Source: an uncultured Frankiales bacterium (lineage in GTDB: Bacteria; Actinomycetota; Actinomycetes; Mycobacteriales; SCTD01). Taken from it: DNA of 64,000 nucleotides. The stretch is from positions 3,204 to 67,203 of the forward strand of contig CAMLIA010000002.1 in NCBI GenBank assembly GCA_946479905.1, in the 5' to 3' direction. The translations under genes and the position numbers were made by a program. The stretch's first letter is position 1. Each line of letters opens with the position of its first letter. This document shows, in pieces, positions 33,625 to 42,057 of the stretch. The notes under the pieces were generated by a model. It saw only the letters and a program-made list of their open reading frames with translations. It did not search any database and was not told the DNA's origin.

Positions 33625-34022
33625 CCGACCAGACCCGACGCGAGCGGGGCATGGCCACGATGGGCGACGTCTACTCCTGGGGGCAGGTGCCCGACGTCCC
33701 GGGGGAGTACTTCGCGGTCACCGCCGAGCACCTCTTCGGTGACATCTGGAACCGCGAGGGACTCACCATCCGCGAGCGCCGCCTCATGCTCTTCGGCGCC
33801 ATCGCTGCGCTCGGGGAGACGTCCGTGCTGCCGGTGCAGCTCGACGCCGCACTCGCACGCGACGAGTTCACCCCCGACCAGCTCCGCGAGATCGCCATCT
33901 TCCTCACGCACTACGTCGGCTGGCCCCGCGGTGCGGCCTTCAACAACCTCGTCGAGGACCGCATCCGCAACCACAAGGGGAAGGGCACCGAGCAGAAGTT
34001 CCCCGGACCGGGCGCCAAGTGA
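33621..34022 (+). CDS. Carboxymuconolactone decarboxylase-family protein (Rv0771-like)
   Basis: A 133-residue all-helical CMD-domain protein (RRLMLFGAIAALGET, then LREIAIFLTHYVGWPRGAAFNNL). The CxxH redox pair of AhpD-type members is absent and HYVGWPRG is present, so it belongs with the decarboxylase/hydrolase-type members. It may decarboxylate or open a lactone in the pathway. ATGA overlap with the preceding gene and GTGA overlap with the next. Confidence 0.87.
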   Translation: MTDQTRRERGMATMGDVYSWGQVPDVPGEYFAVTAEHLFGDIWNREGLTIRERRLMLFGAIAALGETSVLPVQLDAALARDEFTPDQLREIAIFLTHYVGWPRGAAFNNLVEDRIRNHKGKGTEQKFPGPGAK

Positions 34023-35569
34023 TCGAGGGATACGACGTCGTCGTCGTCGGCACCGGCGCCGGCGGCCTGACCGGTGCGCTGCGCGCCGCCACCCGCGGCC
34101 TGAAGGTCCTGGTGCTGGAGAAGGACGACGTCGTCGGCGGCACCGCAGCCCTGACCGGCGGCGGTCTCTGGGCGCCGACCAACAAGTGGCTGACCGACCT
34201 CGGGGTCGAGGACTCCTTGGAGGAGGCGCAGACCTACCTCGACCACACGGTCGGTGACCGGACGCCGCGGTCCATGCAGCAGGCGTTCCTGCACGCAGCC
34301 GCACCGACCATCGACTGGCTCGCGACCCTCGGGGTCCGCTTCAACCGGCTCAACGGCTTCCCCGACTACGCACCCGAGCAGCCGGGCGGCCGCATCGACG
34401 GCCGGGCCATCGCGCCCAAGACGGTCAAGCCGGACATCGCCGCGACCATCCCGTGGCCACTGCGGCAGAAGCTCCCGTACGGCGACGGCGGTCCGCCCAT
34501 GCCCGCCTTCGACCTCGGCGGCCTGCTGTTCGGCGGCCGTTCCCTGGTCGGCCAGCTGCTGCTCGCCTGCCGCGACGCCGGCGTCGAGATCTGGACGAGC
34601 TGCGCCTTCACAGACCTCGTCACCGACGGCGACCGGGTCGTCGGCGTCGTCAGCGAGAAGGGCGAGATCGCTGCTCCTGCAGGTGTTCTGCTCGCGGCCG
34701 GCGGCTTCGAGCACAACCCGGAGATGCGTGAGAAGTACCAGCTGCCGTTCGTGCGCGAGGGGCGCTGGTCGCTCGGCGTCGCGGGCAACACCGGCGACGC
34801 CCACCGGGCCGGCCTCGCGCTCGGCGCCGCCACCGACCTGCTCGAGGACAGCTGGTGGACGCCGGCCTTCGAGCGGCCCGACGGCCCGTCGTTCCTCCTG
34901 TGGGAGCGGACCGCGCCGCTCGGCTTCGTCGTCGACCAGAACGGGGCACGCTGGGGCAACGAGGGCATCGCCTACAACGAGTACGGCCAGCAGATGCGTC
35001 TCGACGCCGCGCGCCTCCCGTCGTACCTCGTCTTCGACCACCGCGCGCTCACGAGGTACGGCTTCGCCGGACTGCAGCCCGACCAGGACCCGACGCCGTG
35101 GGTCGAGGCCGGCTGCCTGCGCCGGGCCGACAGCGTCGACGGGCTCGGCATCCCGGGGCTGGCGGAGACGACCGAGCGCTGGAACGCGATGGCTCTCGAG
35201 GGTGTCGACACCGAGTTCGGGCGCGGCGCGGACGGCAGCTTCGAGCGTCAGCTGCTCGGTGTCTTCCTCGGGTACGGCGGACTGGCGCCCACCTCGCACG
35301 AGTTCCCCAACCCGTCGCTCGCCCCGGTCTCCGCGGGGCCGTTCTACGCTGCACCTGTGGTGCTCGGCGACCTCGGCACCAAGGGCGGCCTGGTCATCGA
35401 CGAGCACGGCCGCGTCAAGCGCGAGGACGGCTCGGTCATCCCGGGCCTCTACGCCGCCGGCAACACCGCGGCATCGATGATGGGGCACACCTACCCGGGC
35501 CCCGGGTCGTGCATCACCCCGGGCATGGCCTTCGCCCGGCTCGCAGCAGATCAGATGGAGCGCGCGTGA
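34019..35569 (+). CDS. FAD-dependent 3-ketosteroid-dehydrogenase-like protein
   Basis: A 516-residue KstD-family flavoprotein: DVVVVGTGAGGLTGALRAA (FAD site, residues 6-24), EKDDVVGGTAALTGGGLW, and the C-terminal GLYAAGNTAAS then GHTYPGPGSCITPGMAFARLA, the loop that in KstD enzymes contacts flavin and substrate. Likely inserts a double bond next to a ring ketone. It is a second, distinct paralogue of the flavoprotein at 16598-18061. GTG start overlaps the CMD stop; its stop overlaps the next P450 start. Confidence 0.9.
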   Translation: MIEGYDVVVVGTGAGGLTGALRAATRGLKVLVLEKDDVVGGTAALTGGGLWAPTNKWLTDLGVEDSLEEAQTYLDHTVGDRTPRSMQQAFLHAAAPTIDWLATLGVRFNRLNGFPDYAPEQPGGRIDGRAIAPKTVKPDIAATIPWPLRQKLPYGDGGPPMPAFDLGGLLFGGRSLVGQLLLACRDAGVEIWTSCAFTDLVTDGDRVVGVVSEKGEIAAPAGVLLAAGGFEHNPEMREKYQLPFVREGRWSLGVAGNTGDAHRAGLALGAATDLLEDSWWTPAFERPDGPSFLLWERTAPLGFVVDQNGARWGNEGIAYNEYGQQMRLDAARLPSYLVFDHRALTRYGFAGLQPDQDPTPWVEAGCLRRADSVDGLGIPGLAETTERWNAMALEGVDTEFGRGADGSFERQLLGVFLGYGGLAPTSHEFPNPSLAPVSAGPFYAAPVVLGDLGTKGGLVIDEHGRVKREDGSVIPGLYAAGNTAASMMGHTYPGPGSCITPGMAFARLAADQMERA

Positions 35570-36741
35570 ACATCGACTTCGTGGACGGCGCCTTCTGGGG
35601 CAGGGACCCGCAGGAGGAGCTGACCTGGTGCCGGCAGAACGACCCGGTGCACTTCGACGGCCAGGTGTGGGGGATCACCAAGCACGCCGACGTGCGAGCC
35701 GTCTCGACGCAGCCGGAGCTGTTCTCCAGCGCGCAGGGCATCCGGCCGGACTCGCCGCCCGTCGCCATGATGATCGACATGGACGACCCGCAGCACCTGC
35801 TGAGGCGCAAGCTCGTCGCCACCGGCTTCACGCCGCGACGGGTCGTGGAGCAGGAGGGCGCCGTCCTCGCCATGACCGACCGGATCCTCGACCGCGTCTG
35901 CGAGAAGGGCGAGTGCGACCTGGTCCGCGACGTCGCGGCGTGGCTGCCGATCGAGGTCATCGGGCGGGCGCTCGGCTTCGACGAGAAGGACTTCGGCACG
36001 CTGCTCGACTGGTCGGACACGCTTCTGTCCGCCCTCGTGGGCGTCCAGGACCCGGAGACCGTGGCCCGGATGACGGACGCGTTCGTCGGCTACACGGGCT
36101 ACGTGACGGGGGCCGTCGAGGAGCGGCGGGCCACCCCGACCGACGACCTCATCAGCATCCTCGTGCACGCGGAGGTCGACGGGCAGAAGCTCACCGACGA
36201 GGACCTCATCCACGAGTCGCTGCTCATCCTCATCGGTGGTGACGAGACCAGCCGGCACGTCATGAGCGGCGGTGTCTACCAGCTGCTGAAGGACCGCGAG
36301 CAGTGGGAGAAGCTTCGGGCAGACCGGTCGCTCATGCCCAGCGCCGTCGAGGAGATGCTGCGCTGGGTGAGCCCCATCAAGAACATGGCCCGCTGCGCCA
36401 CGCGCGACGTCGAGCTCGGCGGCAAGCAGATCAAGGAGGGGCAGAAGCTGCTGCTCCTCTACCCGTCGGCCAACCGCGACGAGGAGGTCTTCGACGACCC
36501 GTTCCGCTTCGACATCACGCGCACGCCCAACGAGCACGTCGCGTTCGGCTTCGGCACGCACTTCTGCCTCGGCAACGCGCTCGCCCGCGTCGAGGTGCGC
36601 ACCATGGTCGACCGGCTCCTCGAGCGGCTGCCCGACCTCGAGCTGGTCGAGCCCGACGAGCCCGCGTTCCGGCCGGCCAACTTCGTCAGCGGCTACGAGT
36701 CGCTGCCGGTGCGGTTCACCCCCACGGCCCCGCTCGGATGA
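35566..36741 (+). CDS. Cytochrome P450, CYP142-like (sterol side-chain oxidase type)
   Basis: A 391-residue P450 whose segments recall mycobacterial CYP142: QPELFSSAQGIRPDSPP, MMIDMDDPQHLLRRKLV, LLILIGGDETSRHVMSGG (I-helix, about residue 222), heme loop FGFGTHFCLGNALARVE (Cys about 334) and the terminal RPANFVSGYESLPVRFTP. CYP142/CYP125 enzymes oxidise the terminal methyl of the cholesterol side chain, so this is the strongest single hint that the block handles a sterol or isoprenoid side chain. GTG start overlaps the flavoprotein stop. Confidence 0.9.
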   Translation: MNIDFVDGAFWGRDPQEELTWCRQNDPVHFDGQVWGITKHADVRAVSTQPELFSSAQGIRPDSPPVAMMIDMDDPQHLLRRKLVATGFTPRRVVEQEGAVLAMTDRILDRVCEKGECDLVRDVAAWLPIEVIGRALGFDEKDFGTLLDWSDTLLSALVGVQDPETVARMTDAFVGYTGYVTGAVEERRATPTDDLISILVHAEVDGQKLTDEDLIHESLLILIGGDETSRHVMSGGVYQLLKDREQWEKLRADRSLMPSAVEEMLRWVSPIKNMARCATRDVELGGKQIKEGQKLLLLYPSANRDEEVFDDPFRFDITRTPNEHVAFGFGTHFCLGNALARVEVRTMVDRLLERLPDLELVEPDEPAFRPANFVSGYESLPVRFTPTAPLG

Positions 36742-36767
36742 GCCTCGGCCGCCCTCGCTCCGCAGAA

Positions 36768-36821
36768 CTTTGGGGGTCGCGCGCGCTCAAGATGGCGCGC
36801 CCGCACACAAAGATCGCGATC
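36768..36821 (+). repeat. Imperfect inverted repeat plus GATCGCGATC palindrome
   Basis: In the 97-nt gap before the isomerase gene, CTTTG (36768-36772) and CAAAG (36808-36812) flank an inner stem GCGCGC (36781-36786)/GCGCGC (36795-36800). A perfect GATCGCGATC palindrome follows at 36812-36821. A 16-codon frame from ATG 36792 (MARPHTKIAIGAGGAR) ends in a TGA overlapping the next ATG. The gap could be a processing or attenuation site inside the operon. Confidence 0.5.
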
Positions 36822-36838
36822 GGGGCGGGCGGCGCGCG

Positions 36839-37630
36839 ATGAGCCTGGTGCTCGTCGAGGACGGCAACCGGGTCCGGACGCTGACCCTCAACCGGCCCGA
36901 CAAGCTCAACGCGTGCAGTGAGGAGCTGCTCGACGCGCTCGGCGACGAGCTGGTCCGCGCGGCCACCGACGACACCGTCGCGACGGTGGTCCTCACCGGT
37001 GCGGGCCGGGCGTTCTGCGTCGGCGCCGACCTCGGCGAGATGGCGCAGCGCAACGCCGACCCCGACAGCGTGCCGATCGGACGGCACGGCTTCATGGGCG
37101 TCTGCCGCGCGATGGCCGACCTGCCCAAGCCGCTGCTCGTCGCGGTCAACGGCATGGCGCTCGGCGCGGGCGTGAGCTTCCTCGGCTACGCCGACCTCGT
37201 CTTCATGTCGACCGCCGCGCGCCTCAAGTGCCCGTTCACCGACCTCGCCGTCGCGCCGGAGCTCGGCTCCAGCTACCTCGTGCCGAGCATGATCGGCCGG
37301 CAGAACGCCGCGTGGCTGCTCATGAGCTCCGAGTGGGTCAGCGCCGAGGATGCGCACGCGATGGGGATCGCGTGGCAGCTCGCGGAGCCCGACGAGCTGC
37401 TCCCCACCACGACAAGGCATGCGGAAGTCCTTGCCAGCAAGCCGATCTCGAGCCTCGCCGCCATCAAGGACACCCTGTGGGCGCCGCTGCGCGCCGAGCT
37501 CGCGAAGGCCCAGGACCGCGAGATCGAGCACTTCAAGCGGCTCCTCGGCGGCCCGGCCAACAACGAGGCCCTGGCTGCCTTCGCCGAGGGACGCAAGGCC
37601 GACTTCAGCAACCTCCCGCCCGGATGGTGA
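36839..37630 (+). CDS. Crotonase-family enoyl-CoA isomerase-like protein
   Basis: A 263-residue crotonase. Oxyanion motifs are GRAFCVGADLGE and NGMALGAGVSFL. The first hydratase glutamate is replaced (GAGVSF), while APELGSSYLVP carries a glutamate in the position used by peroxisomal delta3,delta2-enoyl-CoA isomerases (PEGCSSYTF type). A double-bond isomerase is therefore more likely than a hydratase. ATG 36839 fits the family start; the frame upstream is the inverted-repeat region. The stop overlaps the kinase start. Confidence 0.88.
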   Translation: MSLVLVEDGNRVRTLTLNRPDKLNACSEELLDALGDELVRAATDDTVATVVLTGAGRAFCVGADLGEMAQRNADPDSVPIGRHGFMGVCRAMADLPKPLLVAVNGMALGAGVSFLGYADLVFMSTAARLKCPFTDLAVAPELGSSYLVPSMIGRQNAAWLLMSSEWVSAEDAHAMGIAWQLAEPDELLPTTTRHAEVLASKPISSLAAIKDTLWAPLRAELAKAQDREIEHFKRLLGGPANNEALAAFAEGRKADFSNLPPGW

Positions 37631-38631
37631 CCGTCCCCGACGGCGCCGCCGGCATCACTCCCGCCTGGCTGTCCGAGACCCTCGACCGCCCGGTCACAAG
37701 CCTCACCGTGACCCCGATCGGCACCGGTCAGACCGGGTGCACCTACCGCTTGCACCTCGACGACGGTGACACCCTCGTCGCGAAGACAGGCGCCGAGGAC
37801 CCGGACGTCCGGCAGCGCGTCGCCTACGGCTACCGGGCCGAGCTCGCCTTCTACGGCGAGGTCGCGCCGACCGTCGACGTCCCCGTCCCGACGGTCCACG
37901 CCGCCGTGGCCACCGACGACTGCAGCCAGTTCGTGCTGCTGATGGACGACCTCGCGCCCGCGGTGCAGGGCGACCAGATCGCCGGTACGACGGAGGCGGT
38001 CGTCATCGCCGGAGCGCGGGCCCTGGCCGGGCTGCACGGACCCAGGTGGTGCGACCCGGCCTGGAAGGAGCTGCCGTTCCTCACCATGCCGCTGGCCACC
38101 GACGAGTCGGCCCAGGGCATGGGCGACCTCGCGCGGATGGCGACCGACACCTTCCTGCAGACCCTCGGCGAGCGCATGACGGCTGAGGAGAGGGCGACGC
38201 TCGACGCGTTCCCGAAGGCCGTACCGGAGTGGCTGCTCCAGCACCCGGAGCGGTTCGCGCTGCTGCACGGCGACTTCCGCCTGGACAACCTGATGCTGCA
38301 TCCCGACGGTGGCGTCACGGTCGTCGACTGGCAGACCCTCACCGTCGGCCTGCCGGCGAGAGACCTCGCCTACTGGGTCACCACCAGCGTCGACCCGCAG
38401 ACCCGTCGCCGGATCGAGAGCGACGCCGTCTCGTCGTACCACCAGGCGCTCGACGCGCCTGGCTACGACCTGGCGACGTGCGAAGAGGACTACCGGGCAG
38501 GACAGCTGCACACGCTGCTCATCACGACGCTGGGCTGGGCCTTCACGACGCAGACCGCCAGGGGCGGCGACATGATGACGGTCATGGCACAGCGGGCGTG
38601 CGCCGCCATCCGCGACCTGGGGGTGCTGTGA
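37624..38631 (+). CDS. Aminoglycoside-phosphotransferase-fold kinase (ACAD10/FadE36-associated type)
   Basis: A 335-residue APH-fold kinase: catalytic loop LLHGDFRLDNLML (about residues 214-226) and metal site VVDWQT. Small-molecule kinases of this branch occur fused or adjacent to acyl-CoA dehydrogenases (human ACAD10/11), where they phosphorylate a hydroxyacyl-CoA so that phosphate can be eliminated. Here it sits among beta-oxidation genes, supporting such a role and not antibiotic resistance. ATG 37624, with GTG 37627 as the alternative; the stop overlaps the next ATG. Confidence 0.85.
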   Translation: MVTVPDGAAGITPAWLSETLDRPVTSLTVTPIGTGQTGCTYRLHLDDGDTLVAKTGAEDPDVRQRVAYGYRAELAFYGEVAPTVDVPVPTVHAAVATDDCSQFVLLMDDLAPAVQGDQIAGTTEAVVIAGARALAGLHGPRWCDPAWKELPFLTMPLATDESAQGMGDLARMATDTFLQTLGERMTAEERATLDAFPKAVPEWLLQHPERFALLHGDFRLDNLMLHPDGGVTVVDWQTLTVGLPARDLAYWVTTSVDPQTRRRIESDAVSSYHQALDAPGYDLATCEEDYRAGQLHTLLITTLGWAFTTQTARGGDMMTVMAQRACAAIRDLGVL

Positions 38632-39626
38632 TGCTCGGCTGCTACCTGCTCGCCGGGCAACCCGGCAGCTCCCGTGACCTGGTCGCCGAGGTCCAGCAGG
38701 CCGAAGCCCTCGGCCTCGACGCGGCCTTCATCAGCGAGCGGTACAACAAGAAGGAGGCGGCGGTCCTCTCCGGCGCCGCCGGTGCCGTCAGCGAGCGGAT
38801 CCGCATCATCACCGCCGCGACGAACCACAACACGCGGCACCCGATGGTCACCGCCGGCTTCGCCCGCACGATGCAGTCGCTCACCGGAGGTCGGTTCACG
38901 CTCGGCATCGGGCGGGGGGTCCGGGCGATGCAGGACGCCTACGGCATGGACCCGATCACCACGGACCAGCTGGAGAGCTTCGCGGTCCTCATGCGGCGGC
39001 TGTTCCGGGGCGAGGCCGTGCTCGACCGGCCCGGCTTCCCGGTGCTGCACCTCGACAGCAGCCTCGACGAGCACCTGCCGATGTGCCTGACAGCGTTCGG
39101 TGACAGGACGCTCGACCTCGCCGGGCGGCTGTTCGACGACGTCGTGCTGCACACCTACTTCACCGACGAGGTCACCCGGCACTGCGTCGAGGTCGCGAAG
39201 AACGCCGCCGCGGACGCGGGCAAGCAGATCCGGGTCTGGTCGTGCTTCGCGACGGTCCCGGACCACCTGCCCGACGAGGCGCGGCTGAAGAAGACCGTCG
39301 GCCGGCTCGGCACCTACCTGCAGGGGTACGGCGACCTGCTGGTCCGCACCAACGGCTGGGACCCCGCGGTCCTCCGTCGGTTCCTCGACGATCCCGTCAT
39401 CACGACCGTCGCCGGTCTCGACATCGTGGGCACGCCTGAGCAGCTCCAGCACGCCGCCCAGCTCATCCCGGAGGAGTGGTTCGCAGCCTCAGCCACCGGG
39501 ACTCCTGAGCAGTGCGCGGCCGCTGTCCGTGGCCAGCTCGCCCTCGGCTGTGATGGTGTGATCCTGCACGGCTGCACCCCGTCAGAGCTCGCCCCCGTCG
39601 TCCACGCACTGAGAGAGGACACCTGA
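38631..39626 (+). CDS. LLM-class (probably F420-dependent) oxidoreductase
   Basis: A 331-residue luciferase-like monooxygenase-fold protein: AEALGLDAAFISERYN, IRIITAATNHNTRHPM, LTGGRFTLGIGRGVRAM and a C-terminal LALGCDGVILHG strand. The GIGRG phosphate-binding turn and actinobacterial context favour cofactor F420 over FMN. It may reduce or oxidise an acyl-CoA or alcohol intermediate. The ATG overlaps the upstream TGA by one base, as does its own stop with the next ATG. Confidence 0.88.
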   Translation: MLGCYLLAGQPGSSRDLVAEVQQAEALGLDAAFISERYNKKEAAVLSGAAGAVSERIRIITAATNHNTRHPMVTAGFARTMQSLTGGRFTLGIGRGVRAMQDAYGMDPITTDQLESFAVLMRRLFRGEAVLDRPGFPVLHLDSSLDEHLPMCLTAFGDRTLDLAGRLFDDVVLHTYFTDEVTRHCVEVAKNAAADAGKQIRVWSCFATVPDHLPDEARLKKTVGRLGTYLQGYGDLLVRTNGWDPAVLRRFLDDPVITTVAGLDIVGTPEQLQHAAQLIPEEWFAASATGTPEQCAAAVRGQLALGCDGVILHGCTPSELAPVVHALREDT

Positions 39627-40414
39627 TGTCTCGCACGGCCCTCGTCACCGGTGGTGGCACCGGCATCGGCTTCGCCTGCGCTTCTGCGCTGCAGGCGGAC
39701 GGCTACACCGTCGTCATCGCCGGCCGCACCGAGGACACCCTCAAGAAGGGCGTCGAGCGGCTCGGCGGCCAGGCGTCGTACGTCGTCGCCGACGTCACCG
39801 ACGAGGCGAGCGTCCAAGCGGCCGTCGCTCAGGCGGCGGAGCACGGCCTCGACGCGGTCGTCGCCAACGCCGGCGGCGGCGGCATGCTCGGCCCCACGCA
39901 CACCCAGGACCTCGCGGAGTTCACCCGCGTGCTGCACCAGAACGTGCTCGGCACCCTGCTGGTCGCCAAGCACGCGCTGCCGCACCTGGTCCGCAGCAAG
40001 GGCTCCTTCATCGGCATGTCCAGCCTCGCCGGGCACCGGACGCACCGCTGGTTCGGTGCCTACCCGGTGGCGAAGGCCGGCATCGAGGAGCTCGTGAGGA
40101 ACATCGCCGACGAGTACGGCCCGGCGGGTGTCCGCGCCAACGCGGTCCGCCCGGGCTTCACCGCGACAGAGCTGATGGAGGGCATCCCGCGGGACAGCGA
40201 CATCTACAGCTCCTACCTCGAGAACACCCCTCTCGGCGGGGTCGCCGAGCCGGAGGACGTGGGGAACCTCGTCGCCTTCCTGTGCAGCCCCAAGGCCCGC
40301 TTCATCACCGGTCAGTCGATCAACGTCGACGGCGGCCACCACCTGCGACGCGGTCCGGACTACTCGCTGTTCGCCGGTGTCAGCGACGACGACCCGACGT
40401 TCGGCATCGCATGA
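39626..40414 (+). CDS. Short-chain dehydrogenase/reductase
   Basis: A 262-residue SDR: TGGGTGIGFACA, NAGGGG, SerSer in GMSSLAGHR, YPVAK catalytic pair, and KARFITGQSINVDGGHHLRRG at the C-terminus. The third SDR of the block, likely a beta-hydroxyacyl-CoA or hydroxysteroid dehydrogenase. GAGAGGA Shine-Dalgarno; the stop overlaps the CoA ligase start (ATGA). Confidence 0.91.
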   Translation: MSRTALVTGGGTGIGFACASALQADGYTVVIAGRTEDTLKKGVERLGGQASYVVADVTDEASVQAAVAQAAEHGLDAVVANAGGGGMLGPTHTQDLAEFTRVLHQNVLGTLLVAKHALPHLVRSKGSFIGMSSLAGHRTHRWFGAYPVAKAGIEELVRNIADEYGPAGVRANAVRPGFTATELMEGIPRDSDIYSSYLENTPLGGVAEPEDVGNLVAFLCSPKARFITGQSINVDGGHHLRRGPDYSLFAGVSDDDPTFGIA

Positions 40415-42042
40415 CCGAGCAGTTCAACCTGGCGCTGGTCAACGAGACGATCGCCGCGGCGATCCCGGACCGTGAGCTGTTCGTCTGGCGGGACCGGCGG
40501 CTGACCTACGGCCAGGTCGCTGAGCGCAGCCGGCGGCTCGCGTCGTACCTGCACGGCCGTGGGCTGGGGGTCCGCAAGGACCGCTCGCTGCTGGCCGGAC
40601 ACGAGTCCGGCCAGGACCACGTCGCGCTGTTCATGTACAACGGCAACGAGTACCTCGAGTCGATGCTCGGCTGCTTCAAGAGCCGCACCGTCCCCGTCAA
40701 CGTGAACTACCGCTACGTCGACGAGGAGCTGAGCTACCTCTTCGGCAACTCCCAGTCGCGCGCCGTGATCTACCACGCCTGCTTTGCCGACCGGGTCGAC
40801 AAGCTCCGATCCGGCCTCGACGTCCTCATCCAGGTCGACGACGGCTCCGGCACGCCGCTGCTGCCCGGGGCCGTCGACTACGAGACGGTGCTCGCTGCCA
40901 GCTCCCCGGAGCTGCCGGACGTCGGTCACTCGCCCGACGACCTCTACGTGCTCTACACCGGAGGCACCACCGGCATGCCGAAGGGCGTGCTCTGGCGGCA
41001 GCACGACATCTTCATGAACACCATGGGAGGTCGGGTCCCCGGCGTGTGGGAGGCGGTCTCGTCGTACGACGAGGTGCGCGAGCGCGCGGTCTCCGGCGGA
41101 GATCTCGCGATGCTGCTCATCCCGCCGTTCATGCACGGCGCTGCGCAGTGGGGCACGTTCGTCATGATGGGCAACGGCGCCAAGGTCGTGCTGCCCGACG
41201 ACAACACCCACGTCGACCCCGCGGACGTGCTGCGGACGGTGGAGCGCGAGCGGTGCAACACGATCACGGTCGTCGGTGACGCGGTCGCCCGGCCGCTGCT
41301 CGCGGAGATCGAGACCGGGAAGTACGACCTCTCGAGCCTCGCCGTGATCAGCAACGGCTCCGCCCCGCTGACACCAGCCATCAAGGAGCGGCTGCTCGAG
41401 CAGCTGCCGAACATCTTCGTCAACGACGCAGTGGGCTCCTCGGAGACCGGAGCGCAGGGCAGTCACCTGTCCGCCAAGGGTGCGGTCGCCACCGGGACCT
41501 TCACCCCCGGCCCGGGGTCGACGGTGGTGAGCGAGGACCTCACCCGGGTCCTCGAGCCCGGCCAGGACGAGCTCGGCTGGTTCGCCCAGCAGGGCTGGGT
41601 GCCGCTGGGCTACCTCGGTGACCCGGAGAAGACGGCCCGGACGTTCCCGGTCATCGAGGGCACCCGGTACGCGGTGCCGGGTGACCGCGCCCGCTTCAAC
41701 CCCGACGGCTCGATCGAGGTCCTCGGCCGCGACTCGGTGACGATCAACACCGGTGGCGAGAAGGTCTTCGCGGAGGAGGTCGAGTCCGCGATCGCGTCGC
41801 ACCCCGCGGTGCAGGACGTGACCGTCTGCGGCCGGCCCAGCGAGCGCTGGGGGAGCGAGGTCGTCGCCGTCGTGCAGCTCGCCGGGCAAGCCACGCCGCA
41901 GGAGCTCGAGGCGCACGCCGCCCAGCACATCTCCCGCTACAAGCTGCCGAAGGCGTGGGTGTTCGTCGACAAGGTCCAGCGGTCGCCGTCCGGCAAGGCC
42001 GACTACCGCTGGGCCAGGCAGGTAGCCGAGCAGGCGGGCTGA
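40411..42042 (+). CDS. Acyl-CoA synthetase, FadD19-like
   Basis: A 543-residue adenylate-forming ligase: VNVNYRYVDEELSYLFGNS, P-loop LYTGGTTGMPKGVLWR, the PPFMHGAAQWG segment, GSSETG, the hinge GRDSVTINTGGEKV and the C-terminal RSPSGKADYRWAR with the catalytic lysine. These segments resemble mycobacterial FadD19, which activates C26-carboxylated sterol side chains. With the CYP142-like P450 it forms a plausible oxidise-then-activate pair. Last gene of the block; its stop lies in a hairpin shared with the convergent gene. Confidence 0.9.
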   Translation: MTEQFNLALVNETIAAAIPDRELFVWRDRRLTYGQVAERSRRLASYLHGRGLGVRKDRSLLAGHESGQDHVALFMYNGNEYLESMLGCFKSRTVPVNVNYRYVDEELSYLFGNSQSRAVIYHACFADRVDKLRSGLDVLIQVDDGSGTPLLPGAVDYETVLAASSPELPDVGHSPDDLYVLYTGGTTGMPKGVLWRQHDIFMNTMGGRVPGVWEAVSSYDEVRERAVSGGDLAMLLIPPFMHGAAQWGTFVMMGNGAKVVLPDDNTHVDPADVLRTVERERCNTITVVGDAVARPLLAEIETGKYDLSSLAVISNGSAPLTPAIKERLLEQLPNIFVNDAVGSSETGAQGSHLSAKGAVATGTFTPGPGSTVVSEDLTRVLEPGQDELGWFAQQGWVPLGYLGDPEKTARTFPVIEGTRYAVPGDRARFNPDGSIEVLGRDSVTINTGGEKVFAEEVESAIASHPAVQDVTVCGRPSERWGSEVVAVVQLAGQATPQELEAHAAQHISRYKLPKAWVFVDKVQRSPSGKADYRWARQVAEQAG

Positions 42043-42057
42043 CCCCGCAGGGGTCAG
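42039..42057. terminator. Bidirectional hairpin at convergent stop codons
   Basis: CTGACCCC-GCA-GGGGTCAG is a perfect 8-bp stem with a 3-nt loop. The TGA of the ligase gene (42040-42042) and the TGA of the minus-strand membrane gene (42054-42056) are both inside the stem. No T-tract follows on either side, as is common for actinobacterial terminators. Confidence 0.6.

Noticed and set aside
37624..38631. Aminoglycoside-resistance gene
   Set aside because: APH fold and motifs are shared with metabolic kinases; the operon context is catabolic.
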